DNA of 64,000 bases from JAYKGU01 sp035285585. GTDB taxonomy: Bacteria; Cyanobacteriota; Cyanobacteriia; CAKZMO01. Location of the stretch: positions 1-64,000 of the forward strand of contig JAYKGU010000062.1 of NCBI GenBank assembly GCA_035285585.1, in the 5' to 3' direction. Of the stretch, positions 26,740 to 34,480 are shown piece by piece (within the stretch, counting starts at the first letter, position 1; every line of letters starts with the position of its first letter). The position numbers were made by a program, and so were the translations under genes. Under the pieces are notes generated by a model. The model saw nothing but the letters and a program-made list of their open reading frames with translations. It ran no database searches and was not told the origin of the DNA.

Positions 26740-26811
26740 GTAGGGGCGAAGCATTTCGGCAATACGTTCAGAAAAAGATCCAAAGGTAACTACGAAATGC
26801 TTCGCCCCTAC
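26740..26811. repeat. dispersed palindromic repeat family 3, copy 2, inside the cpc operon
   Basis: The arms GTAGGGGCGAAGCATTTCG and CGAAATGCTTCGCCCCTAC are perfect 19-bp inverted repeats separated by about 34 bases. It is a relative of the element at 19585-19657. It lies between cpcD and cpcE. In the transcript it would form a long, very stable stem. Confidence 0.85.
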
Positions 26812-26838
26812 CGGGTGCGTGTGGTGTTATTCGCGTTC

Positions 26839-27090
26839 CTAATTAGCGCCGTTGGTTTCGGCACCAACCGGGTGAATGGCGACAATTTCGCCGCCCATGC
26901 GGGTGATGCGGCGCATTTCTTCGTTCATGCGGCTGTAGGGCACCTTGATGAAAACGCTGCCGCTATTGCGCACTGGATAGCTCTGCTTGTCCGTCATGTC
27001 GTTTTGACGCAAGCCCTTGACTTCGTAAACGAAAACCCGATTTTTTGACGGAGAGGTCTCCGTCATGCCAACCGTGCTTTGACCGATCAT
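26839..27090 (-). CDS. cpcD: phycocyanin rod-capping linker CpcD
   Basis: This small linker caps the outer end of phycocyanin rods. It has 83 residues from ATG 27090 (MIGQSTVG), preceded by GGAGA at a proper distance; the in-frame upstream start at 27141 is less likely. It has the CpcD domain (NRVFVYEVKGLRQND, then SGSVFIKVPYSRMNEEMRRI and GGEIVAIHPV). The same domain is found at the C terminus of the two CpcC linkers in the operon. Confidence 0.95.
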   Translation of the reverse strand: MIGQSTVGMTETSPSKNRVFVYEVKGLRQNDMTDKQSYPVRNSGSVFIKVPYSRMNEEMRRITRMGGEIVAIHPVGAETNGAN

Positions 27091-27223
27091 GAGTTCTTTT
27101 CTCCTATCAGCAAATCTTTGAATGCGGGACAACCCTTGCAATTAAGCTAATCTGTTTGCGCTTGTTTGACAAGCAGGCGGCGGTGCCGAATGACAGCAAG
27201 AACGATGGTTCCTGTGCAACCCC

Positions 27224-27251
27224 GTAGGGGCAAATGGCCATTTGCCCCTAC
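27224..27251. repeat. perfect 28-bp palindrome between cpcC and cpcD
   Basis: The half-site GTAGGGGCAAATGG is followed directly by its exact reverse complement, with no loop. The sequence is the core of repeat family 2 without the outer arms. It lies in the 230-base gap between cpcC and cpcD. It could form a cruciform or an mRNA hairpin, or be a protein-binding palindrome. Confidence 0.85.
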
Positions 27252-27319
27252 CCCGTTCAAATCCAAATTCAGCAGCGCTGGAGACACAGAGGTATGGCCC
27301 TGCCATCACCTCCAGAAAT

Positions 27320-28195
27320 CTAGTCCGCTGGCGTGATGCTGGCCACCCGACCGCCCAGCTTGTTGATTTGCTGAAGCTTGGCAGACAGCTTTTCGTAGGG
27401 CACCAGGAACGCCTGGCTGCTGCGGCGCACCTTGGGATAGCCAGGATTGCGGATACCTGCCACTTCGACACGGAACATGCGACCCTGGGTCTGGCCGAAG
27501 GGCACCGTACCGCCCAGCGCTTTTTGAGGGGTTTTGCCCTTGGCCGATTCGCGGAAGGCAAAACCACCATTTGCACCCGACGGGCCAACAACGGCAGTAG
27601 CCATGTTTTTACCCAACTCGGTAGCGAGGCGGGTGCGGTTGCGCTCTAGCTGGGAGCGATCGCTATTGGCATAGCCCCGATACAGCCGGAACATGCGGGT
27701 AAAGCCCACGGTTTTCTGCCCGACTTGGGTGTTGAAACCGCGATAGTAGGGGACAATATTTTCCCCAAAGCTCTGCTGATACTCCGTACTGTCGAGGTAG
27801 TAGTCAACAACAGCGTCGTAGCCCTTATTCTGGTAAAGATCCAGGAAAAACACGACTTCCGACTCATCATAGGGAGCGCGGCCCAGCAGATGCTTGTGGT
27901 TGAGTTCAATGACACGGGTCTGGAAGTTGTTGTAGAAAAACTTGCCCTTGTAAAGCTCAGACTTGGCCACCGAGCGCACAAACTCCCGCACTGTGATGTA
28001 GCCATTGCGCAAAAGGGACTCGGCACTGGTAAGGCGCTCAGACTTCATCAGATAGTCATTGCCCAACACCTGACGATAGACGGCACGGATGACGGCATCC
28101 ACATCCTCGTCGGTGTAGTTCATGCGGAGTTCGACTGGGGAGGTTTCGCTGAAGGCCGAGGTGCCCAGCCGGGACGCTGCTGCTGTAATCGCCAC
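27320..28195 (-). CDS. cpcC: phycobilisome rod linker CpcC (rod linker 1)
   Basis: This linker joins phycocyanin hexamers into rods. It has 291 residues: a PBS linker domain (residues ~20-200; SERLTSAESLLRNGYITVRE and HKHLLGRAPYDESEV) and a C-terminal CpcD-like domain (GRMFRVEVAGIRNPG to GGRVASITPAD). The start is GTG at 28195 with AGGAG upstream. It is a tandem paralogue of the linker gene just upstream. The two are separated by two hairpins. Confidence 0.94.
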   Translation of the reverse strand: MAITAAASRLGTSAFSETSPVELRMNYTDEDVDAVIRAVYRQVLGNDYLMKSERLTSAESLLRNGYITVREFVRSVAKSELYKGKFFYNNFQTRVIELNHKHLLGRAPYDESEVVFFLDLYQNKGYDAVVDYYLDSTEYQQSFGENIVPYYRGFNTQVGQKTVGFTRMFRLYRGYANSDRSQLERNRTRLATELGKNMATAVVGPSGANGGFAFRESAKGKTPQKALGGTVPFGQTQGRMFRVEVAGIRNPGYPKVRRSSQAFLVPYEKLSAKLQQINKLGGRVASITPAD

Positions 28196-28234
28196 GTAAG
28201 ATTCTCCTATAATCTAGATCTAGACACAAAAAAC

Positions 28235-28248
28235 TCCCATTTGGGAGG
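28235..28248 (-). terminator. short hairpin with U-run between the two cpcC genes
   Basis: On the minus (operon) strand, CTCCC-AAAT-GGGAG is followed directly by six T's, the layout of a weak intrinsic terminator. It lies after the upstream linker gene and before the downstream one. It could reduce readthrough or mark a processing end. Confidence 0.6.
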
Positions 28249-28251
28249 CGG

Positions 28252-28285
28252 CCTCTATTGCCAGTAAGCAATAGAGGCTTTTTTG
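28252..28285 (+). terminator. stable hairpin with T-run on the plus strand, between the two cpcC genes
   Basis: GCCTCTATTG and CAATAGAGGC are a perfect 10-bp inverted repeat with an 8-base loop. On the plus strand it is followed by six T's. On the operon strand the same stem forms without a T-run. It would block antisense transcription entering the operon from the cpcC side, or serve as an mRNA-stabilising stem. Confidence 0.6.
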
Positions 28286-28289
28286 GCAT

Positions 28290-29111
28290 TTAGGCGGTGG
28301 TGATACTAACCACTTTGCCGCCCATGCGATTGATTTGCTGCAGACGACGGGACAACTGCTCATAGGAGACCAGGTATTCCGTGTTGCTGCGTCGTACTCG
28401 GGGAAGCACACCCGCCGCTGCTCCCTGGGTCACCCGCACGCGATAGAGGGTTTCCCGGTTGCCGCCAAGGGTACCAATTATGGTTTTGCCTGCCTCGCCC
28501 GATCGCACAGGAGAGGCGCTGTTACGAGCCAGTTCCTGAACCAGCCGTGCCCGGTTGCCGCTGCCCTGGGCGCGATCGCTGTTGGCATAGCCCCGGTGGA
28601 GCTGGAACATGCGGCTATAGCCCACGGTTTTTTGGTTCCGCTGGGTGGAAAATCCTGCCGCATAGGGCACAATCCAATCGCCGAACCGCTCTTGATATTC
28701 GGCAGAGTCAATGTAAGAACTAATCTCTGCTTCATATCCTGACCGGGCATAGATGGCGGTGTGTTCAGCCACCTCTGACTGGTCGTAGGGCGCACGGCCT
28801 AATAAATGCTTGTAATTCAGCTCAATAAAGCGGTTTTGTGGATTGGAGTGGAAAAACTTTTGCTTATAAAGATCAGACTGGGCGATCGCCCGCACAAAAT
28901 CACGCACCGTGATCTCACGACGGCGCAGCATTGATTCAGCACTGGTGAGCCGCTCACTGGCCATGATGTGATCATTGCCGAGCACTTGACGATAGGCAGC
29001 CCGAATCACGGCCCGCAAATCATCCTCCGTTGCGTTGGCCCGTAGCTCAACACGGGGAGCCTCGACATACGCTGCAATCCCTAACCGCGTCGCTGCCGTC
29101 AAACTTGTCAT
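28290..29111 (-). CDS. cpcC: phycobilisome rod linker CpcC (rod linker 2)
   Basis: This is the second rod linker, 273 residues, with the PBS linker domain (ASERLTSAESMLRRREITVR; NYKHLLGRAPYDQSEVAEHT) and a CpcD-like C-terminal domain (RVRVTQGAAAGVLPRVRRS to MGGKVVSITTA). A very strong ribosome-binding site (GAGGAGGT) precedes ATG 29111. It is the first gene after cpcA. Two different linkers imply rods of at least three hexamers. Either could be called cpcC1 or cpcH. Confidence 0.94.
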   Translation of the reverse strand: MTSLTAATRLGIAAYVEAPRVELRANATEDDLRAVIRAAYRQVLGNDHIMASERLTSAESMLRRREITVRDFVRAIAQSDLYKQKFFHSNPQNRFIELNYKHLLGRAPYDQSEVAEHTAIYARSGYEAEISSYIDSAEYQERFGDWIVPYAAGFSTQRNQKTVGYSRMFQLHRGYANSDRAQGSGNRARLVQELARNSASPVRSGEAGKTIIGTLGGNRETLYRVRVTQGAAAGVLPRVRRSNTEYLVSYEQLSRRLQQINRMGGKVVSITTA

Positions 29112-29240
29112 AACCGACCTCCTCGGTATGCGTCAGAAATAATCGGTCAGAAAACAGATACAACAATGCCCGGACAGACAAACACTTGCTAACCTCACGT
29201 AGCTAACAACTGCCTGCCTCTCCGGGCATACGGTCGCGGT

Positions 29241-29729
29241 CTAGCTCAGGGCGTTGATCGCGTAGTCGATGTAGGAGTTAGCTTCAACAGCAGGGTCGCC
29301 GCTCAAGCCATGGTTAGCTTTGATGTACTTGAGAGCTTCAACGTACCAGCTGGGGGACAGTTCGAAGGTGCGGTTGATTTCATCAAGACCAGCAACCAGG
29401 TACTCGTCCATGGGGCCAGTGCCACCAGCAACCAGGCAGTAGGTCACCATGCGCAGGTAGTAGCCGATGTCACGGGCACACTTTTGCTTGCCCACTTCGG
29501 TAGAAGCGTAGTTCGGTCCCTGCATCTGAGTGGTGTAGGGGAACTTGTTGTAAACGGCTTGAGCAGCACCCTGAACCAGGCTGTTAGCCTTGTCGGTCAG
29601 AGCTTGAGCTGCTTGCAGGCTAGCTTGAGCCTGACGGAAGCGACCGAAAGCGGTTTGCAGTTCGGTGCTGCTGAGAAAACGGCCTTGAGAATCAGCGGCT
29701 GCAACTGCTTCAGTGAGAGGGGTCTTCAT
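29241..29729 (-). CDS. cpcA: C-phycocyanin alpha subunit
   Basis: This light-harvesting globin-like protein has 162 residues, the exact family length. The single bilin-attachment cysteine is Cys84 in GKQKCARDIGYYL, the substrate of CpcE/F. The N-terminal helix pair (MKTPLTEAVAAADSQGRFLS) binds CpcB. A GGGAGA ribosome-binding site precedes ATG 29729. It is the second gene of the cpc operon. Confidence 0.98.
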   Translation of the reverse strand: MKTPLTEAVAAADSQGRFLSSTELQTAFGRFRQAQASLQAAQALTDKANSLVQGAAQAVYNKFPYTTQMQGPNYASTEVGKQKCARDIGYYLRMVTYCLVAGGTGPMDEYLVAGLDEINRTFELSPSWYVEALKYIKANHGLSGDPAVEANSYIDYAINALS

Positions 29730-29872
29730 AAAGGTGTCTCCCTAATGTTTTGCAAATGTTTCGTCGATTAATGTCTGTAGAGAACTGACGCAGGTGGTCA
29801 CTTCTACAGAACTTGAACCCGTAGGATTGACAAAGTTGCGACGGCACCATTGCCGCCACGCGACTGGCGCAA

Positions 29873-30391
29873 TTAAGCAACAGCGGAAGCAGCCAGGTCA
29901 AAGTAGCCGCCGATCTCGGACATCAGAGAGCTGCAGTCGCCAGGGGTGATGCCTTGAGGATCGCCAGCGATCTTCAGAGCAGCTTCCTTCATTTTTTGTA
30001 CGCCAACAGCTACGGAAGCACCGGGGGTACCGAGAGCAACGTAGGTTTCCTTCAGACCGTTGAGGCAGCGATCGTTAAGAACACTGGGGTCGCCAGAGAA
30101 AATAGCGTAGGTCACATAGCGCAGGATGATTTCCATGTCGCGCAGGCAAGCAGCCATACGGCGGTTGGTGTAGGCGTTGCCACCAGGAGCGATCAGCTGA
30201 GGCTGCTCAGCGAACAGTTCGCGAGCGGCGTCGGCAACGATGGTGGAAGCATTGCTGGTGATCCGGTTAACAGCATCCATGCGCTTGTTGCTGTCAGCAA
30301 CCATTTGCTTCAGGGCATCGAGCTGAGAACCAGAAAGATACTCGCCCCGTGCGTCAGCCTGAGAAACAACCTTCGTAAATGCGTCAAACAT
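29873..30391 (-). CDS. cpcB: C-phycocyanin beta subunit
   Basis: CpcB has 172 residues. It carries bilin-attachment cysteines Cys82 (MAACLRDMEI) and Cys153 (TPGDCSSLMS), and the conserved Asn72 methylation site. With CpcA it forms the alpha-beta monomer, then trimers and hexamers of the rod. AGGAG lies nine bases before ATG 30391. It is the first gene of the operon. cpcA starts 143 bases after its stop codon. Confidence 0.98.
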   Translation of the reverse strand: MFDAFTKVVSQADARGEYLSGSQLDALKQMVADSNKRMDAVNRITSNASTIVADAARELFAEQPQLIAPGGNAYTNRRMAACLRDMEIILRYVTYAIFSGDPSVLNDRCLNGLKETYVALGTPGASVAVGVQKMKEAALKIAGDPQGITPGDCSSLMSEIGGYFDLAASAVA

Positions 30392-31272
30392 TGACTAAAC
30401 TCCTATTTGACTTAAGCAGATAATCGGAGAACGGATTCAGATGAAGGGCCTACCCAGTGCCAACCGACTTGCGGCTGAACCTCAAACTCCCCAAGCCTCG
30501 CCAGAGGCACTGCCAGAGAAATCTGAGAAACTTCCCTCTAAATATGAGAGAGCTTAACAACCTTATAACCGGCGACCGGGTTAGGTTCTATCTGCTTTCC
30601 ATTCCCTCCAGAATTCTTTATACAACGTGCCTGGGTGTTTGTTTTTTACAAGTTGTTAAGAGTTGATGCTAGCAATAAATTCTGATGGGGAAAGCAAAGG
30701 GAGATCCTAAAGTTTTGTTTACTTTTTTGTTGTAGGCCAGACAAAGATGCGTCAACCAAGTTGCGGCGCTTCAGGCGCGATCGCCCCAAATTTTCCGTCA
30801 AATCGATGAGTCTAAATACTCATGCAAGCAAGGATCGGCTGCCTCCAAAGGTCGTTTTTCAGTGGAAATGTAACATTCTGTGAAGCTCTGTATCCCAATT
30901 CGAGGTTCGCTCCCTGGAAAACGCCGTAGAGTCGCTGCAACCGCCCCCTGGGCTTCTATTGCAAACCGCAGTCATTATGGCATTGAGCCTCTCGATCGGC
31001 CCACCTCAACGTTAACTTTTTCAACAGGTTTAAGGCCGACTTGCTTCAACCCGTCAGACGCAATTCCAAAGACGCAATTCCAAAGACGCGATTCCAAAGA
31101 CGTGATTCCTGAAAACGCCCTGGGCAAAATAAGCGATCGCCCCTCCCCCCCCTTCGTCTATCGGGGGCTACCTATTCACCGGACACAACACGCTACAGTC
31201 TAACTAACGGATGAGTCCACGATGAATCTGTGGATAAATTCCCGGTGTGAGTTGGCATGGGAGGCATGACGA
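30392..31272. promoter_or_regulatory. cpc operon leader/promoter region and spacer before alr
   Basis: These 880 bases separate the divergent cpcB and alr genes. The half nearest cpcB is AT-rich and should hold the strong cpc promoter and a long leader. I cannot fix a transcription start. A 14-bp tandem repeat is at 31057-31109. No convincing ORF is seen (the plus-strand frame at 30880-31203 has no family character). Confidence 0.5.
31057..31109. repeat. 14-bp tandem repeat (nearly four units)
   Basis: GACGCAATTCCAAA is repeated as GACGCAATTCCAAA, GACGCGATTCCAAA and GACGTGATTCC. Drift between units is one or two bases. It lies in the cpcB/alr divergent spacer. The unit is not a multiple of three in any coding frame and is not in a gene. 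Confidence 0.8.
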
Positions 31273-32712
31273 ATGGCACAGTATCAGCATAGAAAAAGCG
31301 GTCAGCATGGTCAGGGTCGCCAGAACGGCCAAACCGACCCCAATGGCCAGAGTATTTACTTCCAGGGCTGCCAGGACGGTCAAAACGATGAGCCGCCAAC
31401 CCCGCCCCTGGATCCAGTTCAAGATTCCCTGCTGCAAACCGCTTCCTCCTGGTGCGAAGTTTCCCAGGCGGCCATTGAGGCAAATGTAAGGCTCCTGCGG
31501 CAGCGGATCGGGTCGGCGGTGCGGCTGGGGGTGGTTGTCAAGGCTGACGCCTTTGGGCATGGTCTGATTCCCTGCGCGATCGCTTTTCTCCAGGCAGGGG
31601 CCGACTGGCTGATCGTCAACTTTGCCTACGAGGCGATCGCCCTCCGGCAGGCGGGCATTACCGCTCCGATTTACATTTGCGGCAATGTCTCCGCTGCCCT
31701 GGCTCCCCAGGTGGTTGCTACCCAGGCGCGCCTGGTGCTGTATGACGCGGAGGTGGCCTCTGCCCTGGCCCAGGCCGCCCAGGGCACCGATACAGTCGTG
31801 CCCGTTCACCTCAAGATTGAAACCGGCACCCATCGTCAGGGGCTGCCCCTGGCGGAGGCCCTCGACCTGGCCCGCTTTATTCAAACCCTGGACGGCGTCG
31901 AGCTAGAAGGCATCACGACCCACTACGCCGATATCGAAGACACGACTAATCATCGGTTCGCCCGTCAGCAGCTCACGACGCTGCAGGCGGCACAGGCCGC
32001 TTTTCGGCAGGCCGGTTTTGAGGTGCCCATGGTCCACTCGGCCAATTCAGCGGCCACCCTCCTCTGGCCGGAAGCCCACGGTTCCCTGGTGCGGGTCGGC
32101 ATTGCCGCCTATGGCCTGTGGCCCTCGACGGAAACCTATGTCACCCTGCTACAGACAGCGGGCGATCGCCCTACCGGTTCGGCAGGCCAACGTCCCGACC
32201 TCACCATTCCCCAGTTGGAGCCGGTACTGTCCTGGCGGGCGCGGGTGGCCCAGGTCAAAGCGGTGCCCGTTGGCGGCTATGTGGGCTATGGGCGCACCTA
32301 TCGCGCTACCCACCCCATGAAAATTGCCGTATTGCCCCTGGGCTATCACGAGGGCTACGATCGGCGGCTGTCTAATCTGGGCTACGTCATCATCCACGGC
32401 CTGCGGGCACCCATTTGCGGTCGCATTTGTATGAATATGATGATGGTGGATGTAACCCACATCCCAGAGGTGCGAGTGGGCAGCGTCGCCACTTTACTGG
32501 GAACTGACGGCGAGGAGCAGGTCAATGCAGAGCAGCTAGCCGCCTGGATGGGCACCATCAATTACGAGGTGGTTTCTCGCATTCACCCGTCCCAACCCCG
32601 CGTCGTCATTCCGGCCAATATTTCGGTGCAGGTGTCAACAAGCCAACGTCCGGCTGCTGCGCTGACGACGACGCCGCCCCTGGATGTGCCTGGTCGTGCT
32701 CCGGTTAGCTAA
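31273..32712 (+). CDS. alr: alanine racemase with low-complexity N-terminal extension
   Basis: Alr makes D-alanine for peptidoglycan using pyridoxal phosphate. The TIM-barrel domain starts near residue 60 (WCEVSQAAIEANVRLLRQRI); the PLP lysine is in VVKADAFGHG. The second catalytic residue (Tyr) is in GYVGYGRTYRA, and ICMNMMMVDV is also conserved. The first ~57 residues are Gln/Gly/Asn-rich and unlike normal Alr. No better ATG, GTG or TTG lies between 31273 and the core, so the start is uncertain; translation may begin elsewhere. The C terminus has an extra ~30-residue Thr/Pro tail. Confidence 0.88.
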   Translation: MAQYQHRKSGQHGQGRQNGQTDPNGQSIYFQGCQDGQNDEPPTPPLDPVQDSLLQTASSWCEVSQAAIEANVRLLRQRIGSAVRLGVVVKADAFGHGLIPCAIAFLQAGADWLIVNFAYEAIALRQAGITAPIYICGNVSAALAPQVVATQARLVLYDAEVASALAQAAQGTDTVVPVHLKIETGTHRQGLPLAEALDLARFIQTLDGVELEGITTHYADIEDTTNHRFARQQLTTLQAAQAAFRQAGFEVPMVHSANSAATLLWPEAHGSLVRVGIAAYGLWPSTETYVTLLQTAGDRPTGSAGQRPDLTIPQLEPVLSWRARVAQVKAVPVGGYVGYGRTYRATHPMKIAVLPLGYHEGYDRRLSNLGYVIIHGLRAPICGRICMNMMMVDVTHIPEVRVGSVATLLGTDGEEQVNAEQLAAWMGTINYEVVSRIHPSQPRVVIPANISVQVSTSQRPAAALTTTPPLDVPGRAPVS

Positions 32713-32954
32713 AGCTGATCGTTGGGAGCCTGCAGCCCAGGTTCCCACTGAAACACCATGCTACGACTGGGGCGCTGCTGCTCCAGGCTCTCACACTGGT
32801 TTGCGCCATAGGCGATCGCGTAACCCCCATCGGCCTGAGGCTGCATGCACCAGGGGCGGTTGAGAAGGTAGCTGGTGGTGACGGTGGTAAAAATGGTCGT
32901 GACTGCGGCGATCGCTACGATAATACCGGTTTGACAAGCGTTTGCACCCGACAT
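32709..32954 (-). CDS. small conserved membrane protein, unknown function
   Basis: This protein of about 81 residues starts at ATG 32954 with AGGAG upstream; in-frame starts farther upstream (to 33020) are less likely. It has one hydrophobic helix (GIIVAIAAVTTIFTTVTTSYLL), then a polar tail with two Cys and QGGY-like content (CMQPQADGGYAIAYGANQCE). It may be a single-pass membrane or secreted protein. It overlaps the alr stop by four bases on the opposite strand. Confidence 0.5.
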   Translation of the reverse strand: MSGANACQTGIIVAIAAVTTIFTTVTTSYLLNRPWCMQPQADGGYAIAYGANQCESLEQQRPSRSMVFQWEPGLQAPNDQL

Positions 32955-33256
32955 CCCTGAACTCCTGGAGGTAAAGCTCCAATGCAGTGACGGCTCTAGT
33001 GTTCCCATGATGTACTCCACCGTTCAAACAGCCAGCGTAAATTTCGGTGACAAAAAACTAAAAATCGATTAAGGCTGGGTAAATTTCTGATTAAAGGCCG
33101 CATCAGGCGTTCAGTCGTGGCTGGGGCGATCGCCCCGCTGCCGTGCACTTAACCCTCGGCGGCTAATTTCTTTCCTCTACCGGTTGCCCCCCACCATCGA
33201 CTTACAATGATGGAGCCTCCTGGCGTTTTTCTCCAACCGTCGCATTACCGATATCG
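32955..33256. other. short spacer upstream of menA
   Basis: About 300 bases, GC-variable, lie between divergent genes. They include one HIP1-type GCGATCGCCCCG block. I see no hairpin or ORF of note. Confidence 0.35.
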
Positions 33257-34195
33257 ATGACGACAAAGTGGTCTAATAAAAATCTCCTCCCGTTGCCGGT
33301 GCTGCCGTCGCTGGCCCGTAACCCCCAGGCAAAGCTGTGGCTGGCCGCCATCAAGCCTCCCATGTATAGCGTTGCCATTATTCCCATTTGGGTAGGGTCC
33401 GCCGTTGCCTGGGGCAGTACTCAGCAGCTCAACCTGCCTGTTTTTGCCGCCTTTTCCCTGGGGGCGATCGCCATCGTGGCCTGGCTCAACCTCAGTAACG
33501 ATGTATTTGACTCAGAAACGGGCATTGACCGCAACAAGCCCCATTCCCTGGTCAACCTCACCCAAAATAAGCCGCTCATCTTCTGGCTGGCAAACCTGTG
33601 CCTTGCCCTGGGCGTTCTGGGCATTCTGGCGATCGCCTGGTGGCAGCGGGATATCACCGTGCTGGCCCTGGTGCTGCTCTGCTGCTTCCTGGGCTATACC
33701 TACCAGGGGCCGCCCTTCCGCCTGGGCTACCAGGGGCTGGGGGAGCCGATTTGTTTTGTCACCTTTGGCCCTCTGGCGGTGCTGGCCGCCTACTACAGCC
33801 AGACCCAAACTTGGTCGCTATCGGCCCTGGCCGCCTCGGTGATCATCGGCATAAGCACTAGCCTGATCCTGTTTTGCTCCCACTTTCATCAGGTGGCGGA
33901 TGACCTGGCGGCGGGTAAGCGATCGCCCGTTGCCCGTCTGGGTACCCAGCGCAGTGCCAATCTGATGCCGTGGCTGGGTGGCAGCATTTTTGCCCTCACT
34001 GCCGCCTTTGTGCTGCTAGGAATTTTTCCTGCCTGGACACTGCTGCTTCTGGCCAGCTTCCCCACCGCCCATACCCTGGTGCGCCACGTCACCACCCATC
34101 ACGACCAACCCGAGCGGGTCAGCAACAGCAAATTCATTGCCGTCTCGCTGCACTTCTGGAGCGGTCTGTTGCTGGGGCTGGGATTTTTGCTATAA
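33257..34195 (+). CDS. menA: 2-carboxy-1,4-naphthoquinone phytyltransferase
   Basis: This integral membrane prenyltransferase makes phylloquinone (vitamin K1), the electron carrier of photosystem I. It has 312 residues with about eight or nine hydrophobic helices. The prenyl-diphosphate/Mg site is NLSNDVFDSETGID near residues 80-95, and the second acidic motif is HFHQVADDLAAGKRSPVAR. ATG at 33257 fits homologues. No other men genes are in the window. Confidence 0.93.
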   Translation: MTTKWSNKNLLPLPVLPSLARNPQAKLWLAAIKPPMYSVAIIPIWVGSAVAWGSTQQLNLPVFAAFSLGAIAIVAWLNLSNDVFDSETGIDRNKPHSLVNLTQNKPLIFWLANLCLALGVLGILAIAWWQRDITVLALVLLCCFLGYTYQGPPFRLGYQGLGEPICFVTFGPLAVLAAYYSQTQTWSLSALAASVIIGISTSLILFCSHFHQVADDLAAGKRSPVARLGTQRSANLMPWLGGSIFALTAAFVLLGIFPAWTLLLLASFPTAHTLVRHVTTHHDQPERVSNSKFIAVSLHFWSGLLLGLGFLL

Positions 34196-34242
34196 AACGC
34201 CTTCCGTCGTCAGAGGGCATTGCTAACCTGGATGTGAACCCT

Positions 34243-34404
34243 GCAGGGGCAAATGGCCATTTGCCCCTACGGTGGGTTTGACTGTTTGCCCCTACGGTGG
34301 GTTTGACTGTTTGCCCCTACGATGGGTTTGACTATTTGCCCCTGCGGTGGTGGCCATTTGCCCCTACGGTGGGGGCGGCCATTTGCCCCTGCGGTGGGTG
34401 CTGG
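34243..34404. repeat. 25-bp tandem repeat array with palindromic start
   Basis: The array begins with a near-perfect palindrome (GCAGGGGCAAATGG then its reverse complement with one mismatch, 34243-34270). About six units of TTTGCCCCTACGGTGGGTTTGACTG (25 bp, from 34260) follow. Units 1 and 2 are identical, and later units carry base changes and a short deletion. The palindrome is the family 2 core. The array lies between menA and the ferredoxin gene. Confidence 0.85.
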
Positions 34405-34480
34405 CAAAATTGCGCTACCTTCACGATTGGGGAGGCCATCGGTGCGGCAGGGCTTAATTCATTCACGGCTGCGCCCCCGC

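Noticed and set aside
30880..31203. Plus-strand open frame of 107 codons in the cpcB/alr spacer
   Set aside because: It includes the 14-bp tandem repeat and has no family character; more likely non-coding promoter space.
34260..34404. Possible CRISPR array at the 25-bp tandem repeat
   Set aside because: Units are directly adjacent with no spacers between them and no cas genes are near; it is a simple tandem array.
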